From: JAYUDN01 sp043739785
GTDB taxonomy: Bacteria; Patescibacteriota; Gracilibacteria; BD1-5; UBA2023
Reading direction: 5' to 3'
Length of the DNA stretch: 6,456 nt
NCBI GenBank assembly: GCA_043739785.1
Contig: JAYUDN010000049.1
Coordinates: 1 to 6,456, forward strand
A model generated the notes under the pieces. It did no database searches, had not been told where the DNA came from, and saw only the letters and a list, made by a program, of their open reading frames with translations. Below, piece after piece: positions 1-6,456 of the stretch. The position numbers and the translations under genes were made by a program. Each line of letters starts with the position of its first letter. The first letter of the stretch is position 1.

Positions 1-2969
1 CCGCGACTGGGGGAATATTTACGACTCCTCAGCTCGTGGCGAATACGACGTATGTGGTGAGTTGTACAGGAAGTGGAGGAACGGCGAGTGGGAGTGTGAC
101 CGTGGTAATGGGAAGTATTCAAGGCAGCATGCCAATCAATATCGTAGCTCCGACAATAGTTGGAAATTTATCTGTTGGCTCTACCCTCACTTGAGCTATA
201 GGAGTCTGGATAAATAATCCTACATCTTATACCTACGAGTGGAAAAGAAACGGATTATTGATAGCTGCGACTCCTCAGTATACAATTCGGGAGGCCGACA
301 AAACTTCGATAGTAACCGTGACAGTACGAGCTTCAAATCAGTTTGGATCATCTTCAGTTCTCAGTAATGGGGTATTTATTCCGAGTTATGTTCCCGTATT
401 TTCTTGACTCGGTTACTATATCGATGCGACTTCAGGGAACGACTCGAACTCTGGCACCATAAATTTTCCATGGAAAACTATTAGGAAAGGCTCTCAAGCC
501 ACTCTGAATCCATGAGATGCCCTCCTTCTCAAATGTGGAGAATCATGGCGAGAGCAAGTAGAGTTGACTACCACATTTGCACCGCAATGATGAATACTTA
601 TAGGCGCATATGGACCTTGTGATAATACCAATTATCCTCAGATCAAATGATCTGATATCGTTGATACCTCCTGGGCTCAAGATGCATCAACTCCAAATCC
701 TATATATGTTACATCTACATCCATAGTCCCGGTCCAGATTTTTGCATGAGGCAAAAAACTTATCAAAGCACGGTATCCAAATTTTACCTGAGTGGGCAAA
801 GAATATAAGTTTCTGAGTCAATCCTATTCACCATCCAGTGTGGATATAGGAGATATGGAAAAACTATATCTGGCAGATAAAGATATAGTGGGATCAAATA
901 TATATATCCGTACTGAGCCATGGTTTATCGGTAAACACTCAGTAGTATCATATAATGCAGGTTCTGGTAGCATATGACTTGATCGAAATGTTGATTTTCC
1001 ATCAGAAGCAGGAAATGGATATGTACTCGAGTGAAAAAGATGGATGCTTGATGCTCCAGGTGAGTGGTACTTTGATCCTCAAGATCAGAAAATATACCTC
1101 TGGCTTCCTGATGGATCAGCCCCAGCCCCTGGCACTATAGAAATCAGCACACGTCCAGAGTCACTGATAGTAAATGGTATTGAGAATCTGCGGATAGAAC
1201 ATATAAGTTCATCACAAACATCAGAAAACGGCCTACAAATAAGCAATGCTCGAAATAGTATGCTATCTGATATTTTAGGAAATGATGATAAGGTGCGAAA
1301 TATTTTGGTAATGAGCTCAGAAAATATATCTATAAGTGGTTCTTCGTTTTCATGAGCTTGAGTCATAGGAGTAGAAATAACTGGTGGCACTGGCAACACT
1401 ATACGGAACTCTCGTGTAGAGTGAGTATGACTTTCTGGGAGTCCAGACAATGTTCTCGCGGGTATTTCGATAGATTCAGCGAGTGGGACTGTAGAAAATA
1501 CTATTGTGAAAAACCAGGCATACCACGGTATACGGTTTACCAACAAGCCAGAAACAAAAATACTTCGCAATACTATTACCAATGTATGTGTTCGACTTTC
1601 TGATTGTGGAGCTATTTATACATGGAATGGAAATGAGGAAAATAATCCCTCTCAAGAGTCATGATCTCTAGTTGAAAAGAATACTATAATATGAGCTTCA
1701 GTCAACACTGATGGATCAACCGTGAGTCAGTGAGCGGGGATTTATCTCGATAACTCAACCGTTCATGTAGGGGTTATCGACAATATGATCTCCGATGTGT
1801 CTGCGGGACTCATGTACAATGAGCCAAGTGACACTGAAACGTATGGCAATAGTATTTGGAAAGCTTCGGTTGCCTCTATTCTTGGTTGAGGGAGAATTGG
1901 CTACTTCCTGAGAAACTCTATCCACGATAATACCTTTTTCTCATCTCGATACTTTGCTATTCATGAAAGTAATCCTCCTATTATAAATGAACATCATGAA
2001 TTTGCTGAACAGTGGTACTCCTATCTTCCCCCTGAGCAAGCATTCTCAGGATCAAATAGTAACAGTATTTTCTGAAATAAACTCCTTACTTTTTCCGATA
2101 CTAGTGCCAAAGTAGTTTCTCTCTACAATGGTCCTGAGCTGACCACGCAGGAATGGAATAGTTTCTGAGCAAATGATACCCAATTTTCCCCATTTCATAC
2201 GAAAGACTATACCCTCAGTACTACCGGATCTTCCCTTATAATAAATGGAGAAATGAATGCTCCCAATTCGCAATGGACCAATTACTATGCGGTTCCATGA
2301 ATGGGAACGACTACATTTTGATCATTTCCAAATTGTAATGGCTCGTGTGTGAAATTTACTCCTGGAAACTGAGGAGATCTCTTGATAAGTAGTAGTTTTC
2401 ATCTTGATGCTCAAACCAGAAGTAACCTCTATGTTATATCTTACACGGCTATAGGAGGATCGTGAGGAGTCGGTGGATGAGTTACCGTAAGAAGTACCGT
2501 ATCTCCATGGGAAAGTTTTGGGTATAGTAAGAGTTTTGCCCAACTTCTTCCTGGTGAGAAAAAACAAATTCAAGATTTTTTCTATGCAAAAGATGATAGA
2601 GAAGCCCGCATTGATTTCTATGGTACTCCATGAAAGGATATATATTATGATGACGTTTCACTCCGGAAGGTTGATCAGATCGAACTCTTTGAACCCTATA
2701 AAAACTCTGCACATCTCATCAATAATACTCCAAATACAAAATCATTCAATTGTATTGATGCAAAAATCACCGTTTGTGATGCGGTATATGCTAGTGGAGA
2801 TACTGTCGTTTGGCCGATAGTACTTCCAGCATACTCTTCTATTATTATTCTCGCTCGTGATTCCAAATGGTGAGCAGAACCGCCAATGATAAACTCTGGT
2901 GGAATCACACAAGTAAATCTTAATTCTCATTGAAACATCAATAATATTACTAAGAAATCTTATATTTAA
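1..2969 (+). CDS. Right-handed parallel beta-helix surface protein with Ig-like and carbohydrate-binding-like domains (5'-partial, TGA = Gly)
   Basis: The gene is cut by the window start; codons begin at base 3 and run 988 residues to TAA at 2967-2969, with 28 internal TGA codons read as glycine. Residues 1-37 look like the end of one Ig/PKD-like domain (NTTYVVSCTGSGG), and about 48-130 form a second (YEWKRNGLLI, then TVTVRASNQFG). From 135 comes a typical beta-helix entry, GYYIDATSGNDSNSGT followed by PWKTI and NPGDALLLKCG. Near 353 is GEWYFDPQDQKIYLW, a motif common in beta-helix proteins, and residues 380-700 hold N-rich short repeats such as ENTIVKNQAYHGIRF. About 740-893 resembles a CBM4/9-type jelly roll ending in YYDDVSLRKVD. 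The tail carries LPAYSSIIILARD, like C-terminal beta-sandwiches of glycan-active enzymes. Its likely role is an extracellular glycan-binding or glycan-cleaving protein. I see no catalytic residues I can name, no transmembrane anchor and no sorting motif at the C-terminus. The family call is firm; enzymatic activity is not shown. Confidence 0.85.
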
Positions 2970-3033
2970 TCCTAATCTGTGCAGATATTGGCACTACAGA
3001 CGAGAAATTTCAGGGTCTGACTAACAAAACACT

Positions 3034-3042
3034 AGGAGGTGA
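3034..3042 (+). promoter_or_regulatory. Strong Shine-Dalgarno sequence (AGGAGGTGA)
   Basis: AGGAGGTGA is a nine-base complement of the usual 16S rRNA 3' end and sits 7 bases (counted from AGGAGG) upstream of ATG at 3047. None of the three long genes whose surroundings are visible has a comparable site. The second half, AGGTGA (3037-3042), can pair with TCACCT at 3056-3061 and leave the ATG in the loop, so the site could be masked in RNA. Whether this organism's 16S rRNA keeps the matching tail cannot be seen here. Confidence 0.45.
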
Positions 3043-3046
3043 GAAT

Positions 3047-3157
3047 ATGGTTGATTCACCTGGAACAGAAAGGGGTCAAAAAAATCAGTACATTCAGTTT
3101 ACCCCTTCGCACTCGCCCAGTTTTCTCCTGAGTGAATATCAACTAAGAGGTCTATAG
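3047..3157 (+). CDS. Possible 36-residue small protein, antisense to the end of polA
   Basis: ATG at 3047 opens a frame of 36 codons ending in TAG at 3155-3157, with no internal TGA. The peptide begins MVDSPGTERGQKNQY and ends EYQLRGL. It is polar, with no signal peptide, membrane segment or motif I recognise. The case for a gene rests on the near-perfect Shine-Dalgarno sequence just upstream. Against it stand the short length, the lack of any homology I can name, and the overlap of its 3' half (3099-3157) with the polA coding strand, where sequence is constrained by PolA. It could instead be a leader peptide or a chance ORF. Confidence 0.25.
   Translation: MVDSPGTERGQKNQYIQFTPSHSPSFLLSEYQLRGL
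3070..3107. repeat. Inverted repeat at the 3' end of polA
   Basis: AAGGGGT-c-AAA (3070-3080) pairs with TTTACCCCTT (3098-3107), giving a 10-bp stem with one bulged base and a 17-base loop. The polA stop codon (TAA, 3101-3099) lies in the stem. It is placed where a terminator between the two convergent genes would be expected. However, the run of seven T on the minus strand lies in the loop and inner stem, not after the stem, so it is not a canonical intrinsic terminator in either direction. Confidence 0.35.
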
Positions 3158-4493
3158 GGGAATCTACAAGTACTCATTCCATGGATTTACGAATCAGATG
3201 AATGAATGCTTCTTCTTCCTCTCGAGGAATATCAAATACGAGTTCATCATGGACTTGAAGTATCATTTTCCCTCTCAGCTTATTCTCGCGAATCTTCGCA
3301 TCTATATCAATCATAGCAAGTTTGAGTATATCTGCTGCGGTTCCTTGGATTGGCATATTGATAGCTTCTCGTTCGGCTGCAGTTCGCATCATCCGATTGG
3401 CATCAGCGAGTCCTGGGATGTATCGTTTTCGACCATAGTAGGTTTGTACATACCCCGATACCCTTGCTTCTGCTAAAAGCGAATCGTAGTAGGCGCGTAC
3501 TCCAGGATATTCCTTATAAAAAGCCTCGATATACCGATTCGCCTCAGCCGGTGTGGTATCAAGAGATTTGGCAAGTCCGAATCCAGTAATCCCATAGATC
3601 ACTCAGAAATTAACGGTTTTCGCGACTCGACGACGTTCACTCGTAATCTGTACTCCATCACCGAAAAGAAATCGTGCCGTTCGCATATGAATATCTTCTC
3701 TTCGATCGAAGGTATCGATGAGTTCAGCGTCTCCAGAGAGAAACGCAAGGACTCGGATCTCAATCTGAGAATAATCAGCCGTGATGAGGATGTGATCCTT
3801 CGTAGACGGGATAAAACAACTCTTTATGTCTTGTCCATATCCGGATCCCGTAGGGATATTCTGAAGATTGGGATCAGTCGAAGACATTCGACCCGTGGAA
3901 GCACCAATCTGGTTATACGTCGTGTGAATCCGCTCAGAATCATCTATTTCCTTTGAGAGTCCATCGATATATGTGGACTGCAGCTTCGAAAGCAGTCGAT
4001 GCTCGAGGATGAGTCGTGCAATATCGTAGGTTTTTGCAATTTCCTCGAGGACTTCCGTATCGACCGAGTAGCCAGTTTTATTTTTTTTCGTAAGAGGAAT
4101 GCCGAGTTTTTGAAAGAGTTCTTGTATCTGCTTGGGACTCGCAATATTGAAGCGGTCTCCGACGACATCATAGATTTCAAGCTCGAGATTCTTGATTTTA
4201 TCCGCTATCTCCCTTCCGATTTCGAGGAGCTTCTTTTTATCCATTCGAACGCCCTGTAGTTCCATTTCCGTGAGGATGGGAAGGAGCTTCATTTCCATTT
4301 CAAAAATAGGATCGCTCTTCTTCAAATCTCATGGTTCATCTTTTTTTGTTCGTAGGACCTCCAGGAACTGGAGCTTGGAGAGTGGGGTTCCATCCCATTC
4401 ATAGCCAAGTTCTCGGTGGATAAACTCTCGAAAATCCCCTCGAAACCGATCACTTTCGAGCAGATTGGCGATGCGAATATCATATGTTTTCAT
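3099..4493 (-). CDS. polA: DNA polymerase I, polymerase domain only (TGA = Gly)
   Basis: Family A DNA polymerase, which fills gaps and replaces primers in replication and repair. The frame runs from ATG at 4493-4491 to TAA at 3101-3099, 464 residues, with TGA-encoded glycines at 55, 297 and 440. Visible motifs in order: thumb entry MEMKLLPILTEMELQGVRMD (about 66-84), TGRMSSTDPNLQNIP (200-214), motif A DYSQIEIR (240-247, catalytic Asp240), motif B RRRVAKTVNF-G-VIYG (287-301), NMPIQGTAADI (379-389), motif C QVHDELVFD (413-421, Asp416) and a typical end LLVDIHSGENW. All polymerase residues look intact. Family members are usually near 600 to over 900 residues; the 5'-nuclease domain is absent and only about 50 residues resembling the end of the 3'-5' exonuclease domain (YDIRIANLL) remain. 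An in-frame TAA at 4577-4575 and the divergent flippase gene exclude a longer reading. ATG at 4493 is the only conventional start after that stop; no Shine-Dalgarno lies close to it. Confidence 0.95.
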
Positions 4494-4504
4494 GGCTTGA
4501 TTGT

Positions 4505-4549
4505 AGAGATTTTTCGAGGAAAGTGAAATTTTCCTTCCGAAAAGTCTCT
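4505..4549. repeat. Long imperfect hairpin between polA and the flippase gene
   Basis: On the plus strand AGAGA-t-TTTTCG-AGGAAA (4505-4522) pairs with TTTCCT-(tc)-CGAAAA-g-TCTCT (4530-4549). That gives 17 Watson-Crick pairs, one T-G pair that is a U-G wobble in plus-strand RNA, a two-base bulge and a 7-base loop. In plus-strand RNA a T-rich run follows directly (TTTTC), so it resembles an intrinsic terminator or attenuator 53 bases before the flippase ATG. In polA RNA the same stem would end 11 bases before the polA ATG and would bury the purine-rich GGAAGG segment. An operator shared by the divergent genes is the other reading. Confidence 0.5.
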
Positions 4550-4602
4550 TTTTCGGTATATTGAGTTTTCAATGGTTATTATTTGTATCCAAGTCGCCTC
4601 GT

Positions 4603-6192
4603 ATGCCCACCAAGAAAATTTATACCAACACTCTAGCTCAGATCGCCGGCAAGCTCGCTACGGCGCTCATATCTATCGTCCTCATCAAGATATTGACAAA
4701 CTATCTCGATGTGGCGGGATATGGACTCTACTCAAAAATCTATAACTACCTTTCTATTTTCTCGGTGATAGCGGATCTCTGACTCTATACAATCACGGTA
4801 CGAGAAATCGCTGAACATCGAGAGGATAGAGCAAAAATCGAATCTATTCTCGGAAACGTCCTTACATTGCGAGCAATGATGGGGTTTGTCATCATCCTAT
4901 TTTCACTCTGACTTTCCTTTTTTCTCCCTGGATACGATCACTTGATGGCACAGATTGGGATAATCATTACTGGATTTTTCACCCTCTTCGGACTCGTGAA
5001 TAGTTCGATCATGAGCTACCTCCAGGCTACACTTCAGACTGAGAAAAGTGCTATCGGAAATATCGCCGGGAAATTCTTGACGCTTGGACTTATCATTCTC
5101 TTTGCCACTATAGTCGCACCGATGAGTTCAAGTACCGAATTGACCCGATACACCCTTGTCATGTTTGCTGGTTTGGCTGGTAATATCCTCATGACCTACT
5201 ATACCTATCGATACGCAGCAAAACTCGTCACGATTCACTTCCACTTCAATGCATTGTATCTACGAGAAATCTTTCATAAATCCCTGCCCTATGGGATCGC
5301 GCTCTTTCTCAATGTCATATTTTTCAAAGTGGATGTCCTCCTCCTTTCTTTTCTCGAAAGTCACACGACTTCTGATATTTCGATCGCGCTCTACTCAGTA
5401 CCTATGAAAATGGTAGAGGTCGGGATGATGTACGGGACTATATTTTTGAATAGTCTCCTCCCCGAACTTGCCGGGAGCCTCAAGAGAGACTCCATTTCTG
5501 CCTATACCAGTGATGACGGAAATACCGTTATTCAAGTGCTCAATCCCTCTGGAGATCAACCGCAGTCAAAGTGAAACAAAGGAACTCCTCAAACAAAAAA
5601 AAGCCATACGGAATCAAAAATGCTTATCGAAAAATGATTCAAAATCCTTTTTTTCTTTGGTCTCGGTATTTCTGCGTTTCTTTCGAGCTTTTCTTCAGAA
5701 ATACTTACCATCATCTCTTCGGAAAAATTCGTGTCGACCAAAAATATGGGATACACGAGCTTGGATGCGATGCATATCGTGGCTTGGATTTTTGCTCTCT
5801 ACTTCGTCTCTTCCCTGGCTACGTATGTGATGATTGCTCTCGGAAAAGAGAAAAAAATGATCGCCATCAATGGAGCTATTGCCCTTCTCAATATTGTAGG
5901 AAACCTTATTCTTATTCCTCACTTTTCATTCTATGGTTCAGCGATAGCATCTCTTTTTTCTCAAGTTGTTTTGATTGCGCTAACCGCTTGGCAGGTTCGA
6001 GCCTACCTTCCATGGAAACCAATGGCACACTTCTCTCTTTTCGTTATGAGTTTCGCCTGATTCTCCATGTTTCTGAGTAATTTTCTCACCTTTTCTATTT
6101 TCGGAAATATCCTAGGTGGATGAATTATATTTAGTATTTTTTATGGTTGATGAACGTGGATGGTGAATAAGAAATTATTAAAAAATATATAA
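4603..6192 (+). CDS. Wzx-type polysaccharide flippase (MOP/MATE superfamily, TGA = Gly)
   Basis: An integral membrane protein predicted to translocate lipid-linked oligosaccharides across the cytoplasmic membrane for surface glycan assembly. The 529-residue frame ends in TAA and has TGA glycines at residues 60, 103, 324, 345, 486, 507, 516 and 517. The N-terminus is typical of the family: NTLAQIAGKLATALISIVL, GYGLYSKIYNYLSIFSVIADLG, then VREIAEH. Many hydrophobic stretches follow, spread from about residue 15 to 525. The second half keeps the family pattern (YVMIALGKEKKMIAINGAI, NLILIPHFSFYGSAIASLF). A polar loop at about 293-345, rich in D, S, K and Q, is longer than I expect between the two halves. 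ATG at 4603 is chosen because it starts just before the family's first helix; TTG at 4561 is an in-frame alternative. No Shine-Dalgarno is visible. The gene diverges from polA. The substrate cannot be read from the sequence. Confidence 0.9.
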
Positions 6193-6224
6193 TATATTCT
6201 GTCAATATAAAAGATTGGTGTTTC

Positions 6225-6253
6225 TTGACTCACAGAAATATACGTGTTAGGCT
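6225..6253 (+). promoter_or_regulatory. Candidate sigma70-type promoter
   Basis: TTGACT (6225-6230) matches five of six bases of the -35 consensus. TAGGCT (6248-6253), after a 17-base spacer, is a weak -10 (three of six). It would start transcription near 6260 and leave a short leader before ATG at 6287. TATCAT at 6261-6266 is a better -10 by sequence but lies 30 bases from the -35 box. The position in the 94-base gap before a new exported-protein gene supports a promoter here; the exact boxes are uncertain. Confidence 0.4.
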
Positions 6254-6286
6254 AAGAAAGTATCATAGTTCTTAACCAATACTCAT

Positions 6287-6456
6287 ATGCATACAAATAT
6301 TCGTAAGGCTCTTGCCTTGACAGGGATTGCTTCTCTTTCCCTCTCGACTCTCGGAGCGAACGCTTCTCAGATCGGTACTGGTACTGTTACTGGAAGTGGT
6401 GCTCTCACCACGGCGGTCAACTGGAACGATGTGTTTCCAGGAACGGCAACTGGTAT
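6287..6456 (+). CDS. Exported protein with N-terminal signal peptide (3'-partial)
   Basis: ATG at 6287 opens a frame that runs off the window after 56 full codons. Residues 1-26 form a classical Sec signal peptide: a charged start (MHTNIRK), a hydrophobic core (ALALTGIASLSLSTLG) and an A-N-A cleavage site after residue 26. The mature part (SQIGTGTVTGSGALTTAVNWND, then VFPGTATG) is rich in Gly, Thr and Ser, as in bacterial surface or fibre-like proteins. No TGA codon occurs in the visible part; its glycines are all GGN. No Shine-Dalgarno lies before the ATG (upstream bases CTTAACCAATACTCAT). The family is not recognised; export is well supported, function is not. It follows the flippase gene by 94 bases and may have its own promoter. 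Confidence 0.8.
   Translation, partial: MHTNIRKALALTGIASLSLSTLGANASQIGTGTVTGSGALTTAVNWNDVFPGTATG

Noticed and set aside
1085..1582. 165-residue open frame on the minus strand
   Set aside because: It lies opposite the beta-helix gene, which is continuous through this region in table 25; its translation has no recognisable family and looks like a shadow.
2976..3000. TCTGT/ACAGA inverted repeat after the beta-helix gene as a terminator
   Set aside because: Only five pairs are continuous and no T run follows.
3099..4493. polA as two or three broken genes (a pseudogene) under the standard code
   Set aside because: The breaks are all TGA, fall at glycine positions of the family alignment and cause no frame change; the protein continues to a normal C-terminus.
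4693..4698. TTGACA as a -35 box
   Set aside because: It lies inside the flippase coding sequence with no good -10 at 16-18 bases; probably chance codon use.
1..6192. TGA as tryptophan (code 4, Mycoplasma-like)
   Set aside because: Trp does not fit NF-[TGA]-VIYG or the many turn positions such as P-[TGA]-D; TGG is used normally for Trp in the same genes.
6184..6198. AT-only palindrome AATATAT-A-ATATATT at the flippase stop as a terminator
   Set aside because: It has no GC pairs, no loop and no T run; low-complexity AT sequence explains it.
1..6456. tRNA, rRNA, CRISPR array, insertion sequence or prophage genes
   Set aside because: No cloverleaf, regular direct repeats, transposase motifs or phage-like genes were seen on either strand.

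Overview
The window reads as bacterial DNA in which UGA is a sense codon for glycine (translation table 25). This code is known from the Candidate Phyla Radiation lineages Gracilibacteria (BD1-5) and Absconditabacteria (SR1). The deciding site is in DNA polymerase I. The near-invariant motif B peptide N-F-G-(V/I/L)-Y-G appears here as NF-[TGA]-VIYG (TGA at 3605-3603, minus strand). Read with the standard code, every long gene breaks into pieces. Read with TGA = Gly, three long uninterrupted frames appear, each ending in TAA: 28 internal TGA codons in the first, 3 in polA and 8 in the flippase. CGA still encodes the invariant arginines of PolA. That argues against the CGA/CGG-to-Trp change I recall being reported for some Absconditabacteria, so Gracilibacteria or a close relative is the best guess.

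Layout: (1) 1-2969 (+) is the 3' part of a large secreted or surface protein with Ig-like domains, a right-handed parallel beta-helix and a C-terminal carbohydrate-binding-like beta-sandwich. (2) 2970-3098 is a short convergent gap holding the only strong Shine-Dalgarno sequence in the window, followed by a 36-codon ORF that runs antisense into the end of polA. (3) 3099-4493 (-) is a short polA with an intact polymerase domain but no 5'-nuclease and essentially no 3'-5' exonuclease domain. (4) 4494-4602 separates polA from the divergent flippase gene and contains an 18-bp imperfect hairpin. (5) 4603-6192 (+) is a Wzx-type polysaccharide flippase. (6) 6193-6286 carries a candidate promoter. (7) 6287-6456 (+) is the start of a gene for a signal-peptide-bearing exported protein, cut by the window end.

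Functionally, polA is a DNA replication/repair gene set among cell-surface genes. The beta-helix protein and the C-terminal gene product are predicted to be exported. The flippase would move lipid-linked glycans across the membrane. A joint role in building the cell surface or contacting a host is plausible for such a lineage but is inference. I see no tRNA, rRNA, CRISPR array, insertion sequence or prophage gene, and no gene-free stretch exceeds about 130 bases.
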